From NCBI RefSeq assembly GCF_000758585.1, contig NZ_CP009281.1, positions 4,216,001-4,280,000 of the forward strand: a DNA stretch of 64,000 nucleotides. Direction: 5' to 3'. Numbering within the stretch: position 1 is the stretch's first letter; every line of letters begins with the position of its first letter. Positions 35,974 through 44,386 of this stretch are shown piece after piece. The notes under the pieces were generated by a model, which was not told the origin of the DNA, searched no databases, and saw only the letters and a program-made list of their open reading frames with translations. A program made the translations under genes and the position numbers. This DNA comes from Paenibacillus sp. FSL R5-0345 (GTDB lineage: Bacteria; Bacillota; Bacilli; Paenibacillales; Paenibacillaceae).

Positions 35974-36876
35974 CTAGTATTCTACATCTTTACCTAAAAA
36001 TTTGAATTGAAGGAATGATATAAATCCGATAATCGCTGCTAGTAGTAATGATTGTGCCGCTGCCTCACCAAACTCAAAATATGTGAACGCATTGTTAAAG
36101 ATTAACAAACCTACCATTGTTGTTGCATGGTCTGGTCCACCGCCTGTCATAAGATAAGCGTTTTGGAATACTTGGAAGGAACCGATAACACCAGTAACAA
36201 GTAGGAATAGCGTTGTTGGCTTAAGGAAAGGGACAACGATAAACCAAAGCTTTTGCAGGAAAGACGCGCCATCAATTTCAGCTGCTTCATAATAGCTGTT
36301 ATCAATAGCGAGTAATGCGGCTATATAAATAATAATTGCTGTACCATGACTTGATAACCATGACATTAACACAAGTGAGAACATTGCAGTTGCACTGGAA
36401 CCAAGCCAGTTTTGATTTTCAATACCTAAAAAACTCACGAGCTTATTGGCAATACCTGATTTTAACGGATCGAAGATCCACAGCCACACAACAGAAAGCG
36501 CTACACCAGATGCTACGGCTGGCAAGTAATATAGTGCTTTAAAGATCGTTTGTGTTTTTTTCTTGAAAGGAATAATCAAAATTGAAATTAAAAATGATAG
36601 AAGAATATTAAATGGAACAGTTAATAGCGTATATACTAACGTGTTTTTCAGCGCTTTCCAGAAAAGTTCATCTGAAAACGAGTTAACGAAGTTATCCATG
36701 CCGACAAAAGTGGATCCTAATGGACCATATTTTTGTAAGCTGATAATAAAAGCATTGATGACTGGATATGCGGTAAATAAAGAAAACGCAATAAGTGCTA
36801 CTGCGATAAACGCGTATCCCCAACCTGAGTCACTTTCGAGTTTCAATTTTTTTCTTTTAGTCAACGATTGATTCAT
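35974..36876 (-). CDS. Sugar ABC transporter permease (MalF/UgpA-like)
   Basis: This is a partner CUT1 permease of 300 residues. A lysine-rich cytoplasmic head precedes six helices, and the coupling loop reads SYYEAAEIDGASFLQKLWFIVVPFLKP, a standard EAA-DGA motif. A ribosome binding site (AGAGAGG) precedes the ATG. It lies 104 bp after the binding-protein gene, in the order binding protein, MalF-like, MalG-like, which is the normal one for this family. Confidence 0.92.
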   Translation of the reverse strand: MNQSLTKRKKLKLESDSGWGYAFIAVALIAFSLFTAYPVINAFIISLQKYGPLGSTFVGMDNFVNSFSDELFWKALKNTLVYTLLTVPFNILLSFLISILIIPFKKKTQTIFKALYYLPAVASGVALSVVWLWIFDPLKSGIANKLVSFLGIENQNWLGSSATAMFSLVLMSWLSSHGTAIIIYIAALLAIDNSYYEAAEIDGASFLQKLWFIVVPFLKPTTLFLLVTGVIGSFQVFQNAYLMTGGGPDHATTMVGLLIFNNAFTYFEFGEAAAQSLLLAAIIGFISFLQFKFLGKDVEY

Positions 36877-36980
36877 TGGGTCGCACCTCTCTTCTAAAAA
36901 CAGTACAAGCTCTAGCTAATTTAGAAGGAAAGCTGTACGTTCTAGCTACGCACAGCTTTCACATGTCAGCCTACGACAGA

Positions 36981-38435
36981 CTAGTCAACTACAATACCAT
37001 CTTTACCGAAAGATTTAATTGCAGCTGCTTTAACTGCATCATACATTTCTTGTGGAGCAATCTCATTTGCAAGTAAGGCTTGTAGTTTAGGAATAATAAC
37101 TTCTGTTTCAATTTTCAATGCTTCAGCAGCCAGATCAGTAGGAATATCTGTACGAGCCGGAAGCGCTTTTGCCATCATAGCTTTACCTGCAGCAACGTTA
37201 TCTTCGTTACGAGGGAATTTTTCAAGTACTTCTGCATTACGTGCAGATTCAGTAATTGGTGATAAGAACAGCTCATTACTGTAGTTAGCAGCAATTGAAC
37301 CAGAAGACAAGAAATTCGTTGCTAGGGCAATATTTTTGATGTGCTCTTCAGATGGAGCTTTTTTACCACGAAGTGCGATATAACCATCAACGATTGAAGT
37401 AGGGACATAATCGGCACCGTTGAATGTTGGGACTGGAAGTGAAATATAATCAACTTCAATAGAATCTGCAACAGCTGAACCATCGTTCGCTTTAATCTTC
37501 TCATTGTTTAGACGAGCAGAGTTTTCAAATGCAGATAATCCTTTACCTGTGATCATCGTTTGACCCGTTAGGAACATGTTCCACCGTTTACCAGCATCGA
37601 TAGAGCTTAGCTCTTTAGGCATAGAACCATCGTTGATCATTTCGCGAATAGATGTAAGTAGCCCCAAGAAGTTTTTGCTTGTATACGTATATTTAAGATC
37701 TTTATCGAAGTAATCTGGTAAACCTGCAGTTTTAGCAAGAATAGCCAGATAGTCTTTAGATGCTACACCAGATGTTGCGAACACGAAACCATAACGAGTA
37801 GTTTCACCTTTATCATTTTTCACTACACCTTTAGAAATTGCATTACGAAACTCTTCATAAGTCCAACCGTTTTGTTGAACGCTTTTCCAATCAATTCCGG
37901 CTTCTTCAAGGAATTGTTTGTTACCACCGATAGTGTGGATTTCCATATATGCTGGTAGACCGTATTGAGCGTCACCTAGTTGGAAATATTTCAATGGAAC
38001 TTCGTCATAATCTGCCTTGGCTTCATCAGAAAGGGCACCGTTAAGGTCGATTAATACATTAAGTGCTGCATATTTCGAAATTCCTGAAGCACCGATAAAA
38101 GCAATATCTGGAGGAGAACCTGCATTTACTTGAGTATCAAGTTTTTGCGTCATATCTTCCCAGCTCGCTGGCTCGATTTTCAAAGTCAAGTTAGGATGTA
38201 GTGTATTAAATTCTTTTTCCATATCAGCAAAACGTGTTTGATAGTTCGCTGATATCGGAGGTAAAAGTGCTGTAATCGTATCCTTTTTAGGCTCAGAACC
38301 ACCGTTACTAGTTCCTGTGTTACCGGAATCTGTAGAAGCTGGAGCGTTATTTCCGTTTCCTCCGCAAGCCGATAATAGTGATACCATCATGATTCCTGAC
38401 AAAAACAGAGTTAATCCACGTGATCTTTTTTTCAT
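36981..38435 (-). CDS. Extracellular sugar-binding lipoprotein of the MurNAc cluster
   Basis: This is the substrate-binding subunit of the importer, 484 residues. The signal peptide ends in LLSAC (lipidated Cys near residue 24), and a Gly/Asn/Ser/Thr-rich linker follows. It is a type-1 (family 1) binding protein with features such as FNTLHPNLTLKIEPASWEDM. I use the ATG at 38435 (MKKRSR) with GGAGG nine bases upstream rather than the frame opening at 38453. It is the second gene after murQ. By context it should capture MurNAc-GlcNAc-type disaccharides or MurNAc. The sugar identity is inferred from the neighbours alone. Confidence 0.9.
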   Translation of the reverse strand: MKKRSRGLTLFLSGIMMVSLLSACGGNGNNAPASTDSGNTGTSNGGSEPKKDTITALLPPISANYQTRFADMEKEFNTLHPNLTLKIEPASWEDMTQKLDTQVNAGSPPDIAFIGASGISKYAALNVLIDLNGALSDEAKADYDEVPLKYFQLGDAQYGLPAYMEIHTIGGNKQFLEEAGIDWKSVQQNGWTYEEFRNAISKGVVKNDKGETTRYGFVFATSGVASKDYLAILAKTAGLPDYFDKDLKYTYTSKNFLGLLTSIREMINDGSMPKELSSIDAGKRWNMFLTGQTMITGKGLSAFENSARLNNEKIKANDGSAVADSIEVDYISLPVPTFNGADYVPTSIVDGYIALRGKKAPSEEHIKNIALATNFLSSGSIAANYSNELFLSPITESARNAEVLEKFPRNEDNVAAGKAMMAKALPARTDIPTDLAAEALKIETEVIIPKLQALLANEIAPQEMYDAVKAAAIKSFGKDGIVVD

Positions 38436-38492
38436 CGAAAACAGCCTCCTCAATTATTAATAGCATCCATCCTGTTATTCCACTTTTCACAC

Positions 38493-39398
38493 CTAAACCA
38501 ATGATGCGATTGCCTGTTTCAAGCGTCCTCCGTTTGTGTTAAGTACTTGTTCTGCTTCTTTTGCATCTAACCCCGATTTAATCATCATAATTGCCAGCTT
38601 ACAGTTCATAGATGCTTTTTCAAGTGTTTCTGCGGCGGTTGATGTATCTACACCAGTCGTGTTCATGATGATACGAATCGAGCGATCTACGAGCTTAAAA
38701 TTACTAGCCTTCAGATCAACCATCAAGTTGTTGTACGTTTTTCCTAACTTGACCATTGTGCATGTTGTCAGCATATTAAGCACCAACTTCTGAGCAGTTC
38801 CTGCCTTTAATCGAGTCGAACCGCTAATGACCTCAGGTCCTACAACAGGTGTTATACAAACATCTACAATGGGTTCGAACTTTGAGCCTCTGTTGTTACA
38901 AACACCGATAGTGGCTGCTCCAAGTTCCTTTGCTTTCGCTAAAGCTGCAATAACGTAGTTTGCACTACCGCTTGCCGAAATCCCAATAAGTACATCTTTG
39001 TTTGTTACACCAATGCTTTCGATTAATGCGATCCCTTCATCCATATCGTCTTCACAGCCTTCAACCGCAGTACGCAAAGCAATATCACCACCAGCAATAT
39101 AGCCCTGCACCAAGGAAGGATCTGTACCAAAGGTAGGAGGACATTCGGAAGCATCCAGAACACCTAATCTTCCTGATGAGCCAGCTCCTATGTAAAACAT
39201 TCTTCCACCATTAGACAACCTATGATGTAGAATATCTACCGCCTTTGCAATCTGCGGAATCTCCTCAGCTATAGCTCTGGGGACCAGTGCATCTTGTTGA
39301 TTCATTAACTGGATCATTTCTTCCGTAGTACATTCATCAATCATTAATGTGTCTGGATTCACAGCCTCTGTTGTCAATCCCGCAAGGTAGTCATTCAT
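38493..39398 (-). CDS. murQ: N-acetylmuramic acid 6-phosphate etherase MurQ
   Basis: This enzyme splits the lactyl ether of MurNAc-6-phosphate into GlcNAc-6-phosphate and D-lactate, the committed step of MurNAc use. It has 301 residues, the usual length. The SIS domain signature GGRMFYIGAGSSGRLGVLDASECPPTFG (about residues 58-85) carries the catalytic Glu region, and GISASGSANYVIAAL is the second SIS element. A C-terminal UBA-like helical tail is present. I place the start at 39398 (MNDYL), six bases after GGAGG; an ATG at 39404 touches that site. It is the first gene of the cluster behind the promoter at 39577-39605. Confidence 0.95.
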   Translation of the reverse strand: MNDYLAGLTTEAVNPDTLMIDECTTEEMIQLMNQQDALVPRAIAEEIPQIAKAVDILHHRLSNGGRMFYIGAGSSGRLGVLDASECPPTFGTDPSLVQGYIAGGDIALRTAVEGCEDDMDEGIALIESIGVTNKDVLIGISASGSANYVIAALAKAKELGAATIGVCNNRGSKFEPIVDVCITPVVGPEVISGSTRLKAGTAQKLVLNMLTTCTMVKLGKTYNNLMVDLKASNFKLVDRSIRIIMNTTGVDTSTAAETLEKASMNCKLAIMMIKSGLDAKEAEQVLNTNGGRLKQAIASLV

Positions 39399-39515
39399 AG
39401 CCATCCTCCTTCTTCCTAGCCTTAATCTGTCATGAAATTAACAAAACGCGTTAGATTAACTCACAATTATTATGTTCTTATACTAATACAACACCATCGC
39501 TTCGTCAATAGATTT

Positions 39516-39547
39516 TGAAATATAATTTCATAAAGAAATTATATTCT
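39516..39547 (-). promoter_or_regulatory. Paired RpiR/MurR-type operators
   Basis: TGAAATATAATTTCA (39516-39530), with perfect TGAAAT/ATTTCA arms, and AGAAATTATATTCT (39534-39547) lie side by side. They also form an 11-bp inverted repeat around ATAAA. TGAAA-N-TTTCA is the usual shape of RpiR-family sites. They lie about 20-55 bp downstream of the predicted start site, a repressing position. MurR, encoded just upstream, is the obvious ligand. Confidence 0.7.
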
Positions 39548-39576
39548 GATGTTTTATTTCATTCCTTACACACTAT

Positions 39577-39605
39577 GTTATACCACATTTATAAAGCGCT
39601 TACAA
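39577..39605 (-). promoter_or_regulatory. Promoter of the murQ operon
   Basis: On the minus strand TTGTAA and TATAAC are 17 bp apart, giving 4/6 and 5/6 matches to the vegetative consensus. Transcription would begin near 39570, leaving a leader of about 170 bases that contains the paired RpiR-type operators. A cre overlaps the -35 hexamer. Confidence 0.7.
39591..39604 (-). promoter_or_regulatory. Catabolite-responsive element (cre)
   Basis: TGTAAGCGCTTTAT on the minus strand matches the CcpA consensus TGWAANCGNTNWCA at all but the last positions, and its core AAGCGCTT is fully palindromic. It covers the -35 of the murQ promoter, where CcpA binding represses. This is expected for an alternative-carbon or recycling operon. 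Confidence 0.72.
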
Positions 39606-39715
39606 GATACAATTTAAATTTTTACAAATTGCTTTGATCGCTATGGCTCTAAGGTTAAAGCGATTTAAAAAAATGTATTATTTGCTGATTATCGCTCCAA
39701 ACGAAACATAAAGTT

Positions 39716-39743
39716 ACATCATCCGTGTTCAACCGGATGATGT
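39716..39743. repeat. Perfect inverted repeat between murR and murQ
   Basis: ACATCATCCG and CGGATGATGT, 10 bp each, flank an 8-base loop. No T tract follows on either strand, so it is not a normal terminator. It may be an operator or an RNA hairpin. The rest of 39606-39911 holds nothing else that I recognise. Confidence 0.5.
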
Positions 39744-39911
39744 TTCATCTTCAATTCCATTCATTTTCTTCCTCATAATTGTGTGCCAAGCTATTAATTA
39801 TTGAATTAAACTACTTATTATATTCATTAGATCAACGTATTCATCATGTAGATAATCTGACATGGATTGATAAGTAGTACATTTTAGTACACGAATAAGT
39901 GAATGAAATAC

Positions 39912-39948
39912 AAAAAAAAGAAAGCATTGATCCATGATCAATGCTTTC
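39912..39948 (-). terminator. Intrinsic terminator of murR
   Basis: A perfect 13-bp stem GAAAGCATTGATC/GATCAATGCTTTC with a 3-base loop is followed on the minus strand by eight T. It lies just behind the murR stop. It separates murR from the murQ operon. Confidence 0.95.
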
Positions 39949-39971
39949 CTCCACATTCATTCTATCAGAAC

Positions 39972-40835
39972 CTAATTTCTAAGTTTTTTCTTTAATATAT
40001 TATGCGTTTTTGTTAAGTAGGTTTTTACTTCTTCATATTCTGCACTTGCCACACCAGCAAATAATATGTCGATGATCGTAAGCATCGCAATACGCGAGCC
40101 CATAGCCCCACTGCGGATTGTTATTTCAGGTGTGGATATGCTCAGTACAATATCCGCCCGCTCCGCAAGCTCACTTTTATTGTACTTCGTAATCGCAATA
40201 CATTTCGCTCTATTCTTTTGGGCAATTTCCAGTGCATCAATAATATCACTAGTTGCTCCAGAGTTAGAAATGAAAATGGCAACATCATCTTTCTCAAGTA
40301 AAGTTGCTGCCGTGAGCTGACTATGACCATCTGTATAGGCATGACACATCTTATTAATTCGCGAGAACTTCTGTTCCCCATCCATACAAACGAGTCCCGA
40401 AGCACCTATTCCAAAGAAAACAATTCGCTTACTATGACATAGTAATTCTACAGCTCTTGTAATTTCTTTTCGATCAATAACACTAAGCGTATCCTCAATG
40501 GACTTGCAATTATTCAATGAAATATTTGATATAATTGTCGAGAGATCATCACCTGGCTGAATATCTGTATATTGAGCCTTTGAATCCTCATCACGAGAAC
40601 CCAAAGATGCCGATATACTCACAATAAAATTGCGGTATCCGCTGTAACCCATCGTCTTACAGAAACGAAGGACAGATGCATCGCTTGTCTTACTCGATTG
40701 AGCCAATTCCTTAATCGACAAATGAGGGATCTCTTCCGTATTTTCTAAAATGTAATCTCCGACCAATCGTTCAACTGGTGTAAAACTCTCTCGCATATCA
40801 CGAATTTTAATTAATACGTTGTCATTTAGACTCAT
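39972..40835 (-). CDS. murR: RpiR-family regulator, MurR-like
   Basis: This is a 287-residue transcription factor. The N-terminal RpiR helix-turn-helix (about 1-80) contains LSIKELAQSSKTSDASVLRFCKTMGYSGY. The C-terminal SIS sugar-phosphate-binding domain (about 125-260) contains RIVFFGIGASGLVCMDGEQKF and VAIFISNSGATSDIID. In E. coli MurR binds MurNAc-6-phosphate and represses murQ. Here the gene is a separate unit upstream of murQ, with its own promoter (40875-40904) and terminator (39912-39948), and TGAAA-type sites lie in the murQ leader. The name is inferred from context. Confidence 0.85.
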   Translation of the reverse strand: MSLNDNVLIKIRDMRESFTPVERLVGDYILENTEEIPHLSIKELAQSSKTSDASVLRFCKTMGYSGYRNFIVSISASLGSRDEDSKAQYTDIQPGDDLSTIISNISLNNCKSIEDTLSVIDRKEITRAVELLCHSKRIVFFGIGASGLVCMDGEQKFSRINKMCHAYTDGHSQLTAATLLEKDDVAIFISNSGATSDIIDALEIAQKNRAKCIAITKYNKSELAERADIVLSISTPEITIRSGAMGSRIAMLTIIDILFAGVASAEYEEVKTYLTKTHNILKKKLRN

Positions 40836-41189
40836 AATCTACCTACTCTAGATTTAATTAACACCTTTAATATTATCATAAACAATATAAACAACCTATT
40901 TCAATAACAAAATACGTTTTGGCATATCAAAAGCTAGTATTAATTAATCTATTAAAATCATCCTACTCTTAGGTCATCTGGTGACTTTACGTTGATTATA
41001 GCGTAATAAAGTTGTAAGGTATAGTCGATAATTACATACTTTCTGATATGGTGAAACTAGCGACCACAAAGGTCCCCTAAGATTCTTTCTATTGTTCTCA
41101 GCATACGTAATACGCATGTATTTTTAAATTTTACTGCCGTCTAAATATAACTCGATTTGTCAACTACATTCTTTGATGTAGCACCATAA
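40836..41189. other. murR upstream region
   Basis: Only the murR promoter at 40875-40904 is recognisable. The remainder is AT-rich, without an ORF bearing a ribosome binding site. It ends against the degraded MMPL gene. Confidence 0.5.
40875..40904 (-). promoter_or_regulatory. Promoter of murR
   Basis: TTGAAA and TATGAT are 18 bp apart on the minus strand, about 40 bp before the murR ATG. No TGAAA-N-TTTCA pair overlaps it, so autoregulation is not apparent. Confidence 0.5.
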
Positions 41190-41720
41190 AGGCAGTAGAC
41201 AATACTACGCCAACCATATAACGCGATGCCACTCCATTCTTGATCCAACATCCCCTTCAAGCTCGTTATACCGCATCATCGGGAATATGCTGTAATCAAC
41301 GCCTAGGGCTGCAACCATAATGAAGCTGAAAATGGAACGATCCAACTCAAGATTTCACTGATTCCAAAAGAAGTAAGTACACTAGCACCAAGAAAGCAAT
41401 AATGAACAGAGAACTGGACACAGAGCGCGTAATGACTATTAGCACAATTATGATTCCGACCAGCATAATCACGGCTGTACGTACAAAGTCATCCTGTGAA
41501 ATATTCTGCAAATCAACATTGGTTGCTGTTGTTCCTGTTAAGTCTGCTTGCACCCCTGGCAAATCGCTGCCATTTAACGTAAGCTCTACTTGCTTGTCCT
41601 TGTTTAGATTCATACTTATCATTTTTTTCCAATAAATTCACATGGATACCAAAATAGGATCTCCCTACCGTCAGAAGTGATATTAATGGAATAACCGGAA
41701 AGCGGAATATAATCATTCAC
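41190..41720 (-). pseudogene. Degraded MMPL/RND-type transporter gene
   Basis: Fragments of an MMPL (YdfJ-like) membrane exporter are readable in more than one frame. One block at 41347-41622 contains DLQNISQDDFVRTAVIMLVG and IVLIVITRSVSSSLFIIAFL. About 30 bp on, in another frame, FSFIMVAALGVDYSIFPMMRY is the family's characteristic GVDY motif. Then VGVVLSTAFMVL follows near 41170-41200 before frame loss. Full-length members have about 700-1000 residues, so most of the N-terminal half is gone. Frameshifts and stops make it non-functional. Confidence 0.85.
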
Positions 41721-41786
41721 CGAATATTGCTTTGCTATGTTCGTCTAAGTAATACCCATCTTCATGCAAGCCTTTCTTTTGCTTTT

Positions 41787-41814
41787 TTGCGAAAGAATTA
41801 AAGTACTTTATAAT
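41787..41814 (+). promoter_or_regulatory. Promoter of the response regulator/kinase pair
   Basis: TTGCGA and a perfect TATAAT lie 16 bp apart, about 31 bp before the regulator ATG. No copy of the half-sites found at 47.1 and 48.6 kb is present, so the pair appears constitutively expressed. Confidence 0.65.
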
Positions 41815-41845
41815 GTAGATAATGTTGTGTTATGGAGGGAAACAA

Positions 41846-42547
41846 ATGGCAAGTCATAAATGGGTATTAATCATAGACGATGAAGATGATTTAGCGCGTC
41901 TAATGAAGGCAGTTTTACATAAAGAAGGTATTCCGGACGTTGTAACTGCCGGGACAGTTGCAGAGGGATGGGACAAGTTCCAGGAGTATAATCCTGAACT
42001 AATCTTGCTAGATATTATGCTGCCAGATGGAGAAGGCTATGACTTATGCAGAAAAATTCGGGAAACATCAAATGCACCGATCTTATTTATGTCCGCAAAG
42101 GACGAGGAAATTAACAAGCTTTTAGGGCTGGCGATAGGTGGCGATGATTATATTACTAAACCATTCAGTCCAAAAGAAGTCGCTTATCGGGTAAAGGCAC
42201 AACTAAGAAGAGCTGGCTTTACAGAGGAAAAAAAGGCTCCGAAAAGCTTGCAGGTTGGCCCTTTTGAGCTTAGTGCCAATGAGACAGAATTAAAAAAGAA
42301 TGGCGAACTCCTTGTGCTTACCGCCAAAGAAGTCGGTTTAATGAGCTGTTTTATGCATCATCCGAATCAGATCATAAGTAAAGAGACCTTGTTTGAACAG
42401 GTATGGGGTGAAGATTTTTTTGGTTCCGATAATACAGTGATGGTACATATTCGGCGCTTACGCGAAAAAATTGAGGTAGACCCTTCAAAGCCTGCCTTTA
42501 TATTAACGGTTAAAGGGTTAGGTTATAAATTACATACCAAGGGGTGA
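41846..42547 (+). CDS. OmpR-family response regulator (YxdJ/BceR-like position)
   Basis: This regulator has 233 residues from the ATG at 41846 (MASHKW), seven bases after GGAGG; a longer frame from 41822 overlaps that site. Receiver domain: acidic residues 11-12, phosphoacceptor Asp56 in LILLDIMLPDG, KPFSP switch. Winged helix: LTAKEVGLMSCFMHHPNQIIS and MVHIRRLREKIE...GLGYKL. It is followed six bases later by the kinase gene. Divergent neighbours are a BceAB-type transporter and YxeA. The duplicated operator at 47092-47135 and 48557-48600 is the likely target. Confidence 0.93.
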   Translation: MASHKWVLIIDDEDDLARLMKAVLHKEGIPDVVTAGTVAEGWDKFQEYNPELILLDIMLPDGEGYDLCRKIRETSNAPILFMSAKDEEINKLLGLAIGGDDYITKPFSPKEVAYRVKAQLRRAGFTEEKKAPKSLQVGPFELSANETELKKNGELLVLTAKEVGLMSCFMHHPNQIISKETLFEQVWGEDFFGSDNTVMVHIRRLREKIEVDPSKPAFILTVKGLGYKLHTKG

Positions 42548-42553
42548 GACAAG

Positions 42554-43945
42554 TTGAAATGGAAATTAACACTCCGATTTTTAAGATCGGTTATGACTAT
42601 TGTTGTAATCGTTGGTATCGTAAACGCTATTTTGTTCCTTTTCCTATTCTTTATACAGCTAAAGAATAATAATTTTGGCACTGAAGAAGCGTCTGCAGAA
42701 ACCTTTAGCCGGACCTTTTCACAATATGTAGAACTACAATCTGGCAAACCTGTTGTAAACGAAGAAGGCCTCAAAAAACTACAAGAAATGAGCGCCTGGG
42801 TACAATTTCTGAATGAACATGGGGAGCAAGTATCAGCATTTAATACCCCTGAAGAGTTGCAAACAGAGTATACCCCGATTGAGATTGTACAAATGTATAA
42901 ATATAAAGAATTAGATGCAAGCACGACAGTTTTTGTCAGCACAGCTCAAAATTTCAGCTACTTCTTAGGGATTCAAAATCCTAAAATAGGCCGCTACGTA
43001 TTGACCTATGATTACGCTAAAATTTTCAAGGATGTTAATGTTTTTCTTTCCATTTTTTTAATCGTGGATGTGCTTATTGTAATTATCATTGGATTTCTAT
43101 TTGGGAAAAAGTTAACTGCACCCCTTCATACCTTAATAGATGGTATTCAACAACTCAGGGAACGACGGTTTAAGAAAATGCCTGCTCCCAAAGGCGTTTA
43201 TGAAGATGTTTTTCGTAATATGAATGAACTATCTGAAAAGCTTGATCGGCACGAAGAGGAACGTAAACGCCTAGATCAAATGCGTGAGGAATGGATTAGC
43301 AATGTTTCGCATGACATGAAAACACCACTGGCTTCTATTCAAGGTTATGCAGAATTTATAAATGACAGTGCCACAGATTTAACAGCCCAAGAATTACAGG
43401 AATACACAGCAATTATCAAGAGTAAATCGATGTATATGAAAGATTTGTTAGATGACCTCAATTTAACGACGCGTTTGCGTAATCACCAGCTATCCCTGCA
43501 ATTTGAAGAGGTGAATCTCGTTCAGTTTCTACGAGAAATAACAATTGAACTTTTAAATGACCCAACCTTTGGTGAAAGGCAGATCGAATTTGAGGCAGAT
43601 GAGGTTAAAGCAGTACATAAAGTGGATAAAAAATTACTAAAACGTGCAATCCTTAACTTTATCTACAATGCGCTGGTGCACAACGATGAAAATGTCGTGG
43701 TGAAGATTCGAGTGGAGACCATTAATCCGCATAACCAAATTACAATTTCGGATAATGGCCAGGGTATTCCGGCTAAAGATCTGGAACAGGTTTTCGAACG
43801 CTACTATCGGGGTACAAACACAACAAGCAAGCATGGAACTGGGTTAGGAATGGCCATCGCAAGAGACATTATTTGGGCTCATGAGGGGAAACTCGATTTG
43901 GCGAGCGTTGAAAATACCGGAACCACCATTACTATTCTTTTATAA
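42554..43945 (+). CDS. Sensor histidine kinase with large extracellular domain
   Basis: This kinase has 463 residues from a TTG start six bases behind the regulator stop. Membrane helices at about 11-34 and 161-184 enclose a 125-residue extracellular domain. A short HAMP-like linker leads to His253 in VSHDMKTPLASIQGY and a HATPase_c domain with FIYNALVHNDE and GTGLGMAIA. Kinases that normally pair with BceAB-type transporters have an extracellular loop of only a few residues and sense through the transporter. This one therefore probably detects its signal directly or differently. Confidence 0.92.
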   Translation: MKWKLTLRFLRSVMTIVVIVGIVNAILFLFLFFIQLKNNNFGTEEASAETFSRTFSQYVELQSGKPVVNEEGLKKLQEMSAWVQFLNEHGEQVSAFNTPEELQTEYTPIEIVQMYKYKELDASTTVFVSTAQNFSYFLGIQNPKIGRYVLTYDYAKIFKDVNVFLSIFLIVDVLIVIIIGFLFGKKLTAPLHTLIDGIQQLRERRFKKMPAPKGVYEDVFRNMNELSEKLDRHEEERKRLDQMREEWISNVSHDMKTPLASIQGYAEFINDSATDLTAQELQEYTAIIKSKSMYMKDLLDDLNLTTRLRNHQLSLQFEEVNLVQFLREITIELLNDPTFGERQIEFEADEVKAVHKVDKKLLKRAILNFIYNALVHNDENVVVKIRVETINPHNQITISDNGQGIPAKDLEQVFERYYRGTNTTSKHGTGLGMAIARDIIWAHEGKLDLASVENTGTTITILL

Positions 43946-43976
43946 TATAATTACCTTACTTACTCATTAGACAGAG

Positions 43977-44018
43977 AAAAGGGCTGTGCTCCATTTACTT
44001 TTTTGGAGACAGCCCTTC
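43977..44018. terminator. Bidirectional terminator between kinase and yxeA-like genes
   Basis: The stem AAGGGCTGT/ACAGCCCTT, with further CTCC/GGAG pairing inside, is flanked by A-rich and T-rich ends. It sits between the convergent stops at 43945 and 44028. Confidence 0.85.
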
Positions 44019-44027
44019 TTCAATTTA

Positions 44028-44381
44028 TTAGTTTTTTATTGCTTTTAACGGAATATCCTCTAATCTCACTTCATCATATGAGGAGACTTGATCGCCTTTT
44101 TTTACATACATTTTCAAGTAGGCGCCTTTACGAAGGTTTTTCTGTGCATTAAATTCCAGTGTAATGGTATTACCTTTGGCATTTGTAGCCTCTAGTGTAT
44201 AAGAATAAGAGGTCATGACTGAACCATCGCTCAGTTTATATTCATGGGGTTCCCCATCCTCTGTGATTTGTAAGTAGTAATTTTCGGCATTGACGCGATT
44301 GAAATCAATCTTCGCTATAGCAAAGACCCCTACAACTCCAATAACAAACAAAATACCAATAGTAATTAGAAATTTTTTCAT
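44028..44381 (-). CDS. YxeA-family (DUF1093) small secreted/membrane protein
   Basis: This is a 117-residue protein with one N-terminal hydrophobic segment (KKFLITIGILFVIGVVGVFAI), an uncleaved anchor or a signal peptide. A YxeA-type beta-barrel domain follows, ending in the characteristic lysine-rich block KNLRKGAYLKMYVKKGDQVSSYDEV. YxeA follows the yxdLM transporter genes in Bacillus subtilis in the same way. The ATG at 44381 is six bases after the permease stop, with AAGG upstream. The function is unknown, but the link with peptide-resistance transporters is conserved. Confidence 0.88.
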   Translation of the reverse strand: MKKFLITIGILFVIGVVGVFAIAKIDFNRVNAENYYLQITEDGEPHEYKLSDGSVMTSYSYTLEATNAKGNTITLEFNAQKNLRKGAYLKMYVKKGDQVSSYDEVRLEDIPLKAIKN

Positions 44382-44386
44382 CTCAA

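Noticed and set aside
39480..39508. TTGACG-17-TAGTAT as the murQ promoter
   Set aside because: The -10 matches only 4 of 6. It lies downstream of the MurR-type sites, while TTGTAA-17-TATAAC further upstream is better and places the cre and operators in repressing positions.
41011..41020. TGTAAGGT near 41.0 kb as a third copy of the shared operator
   Set aside because: Only one partial half-site is present. The second copy 22 bp away and the -10 box are missing.
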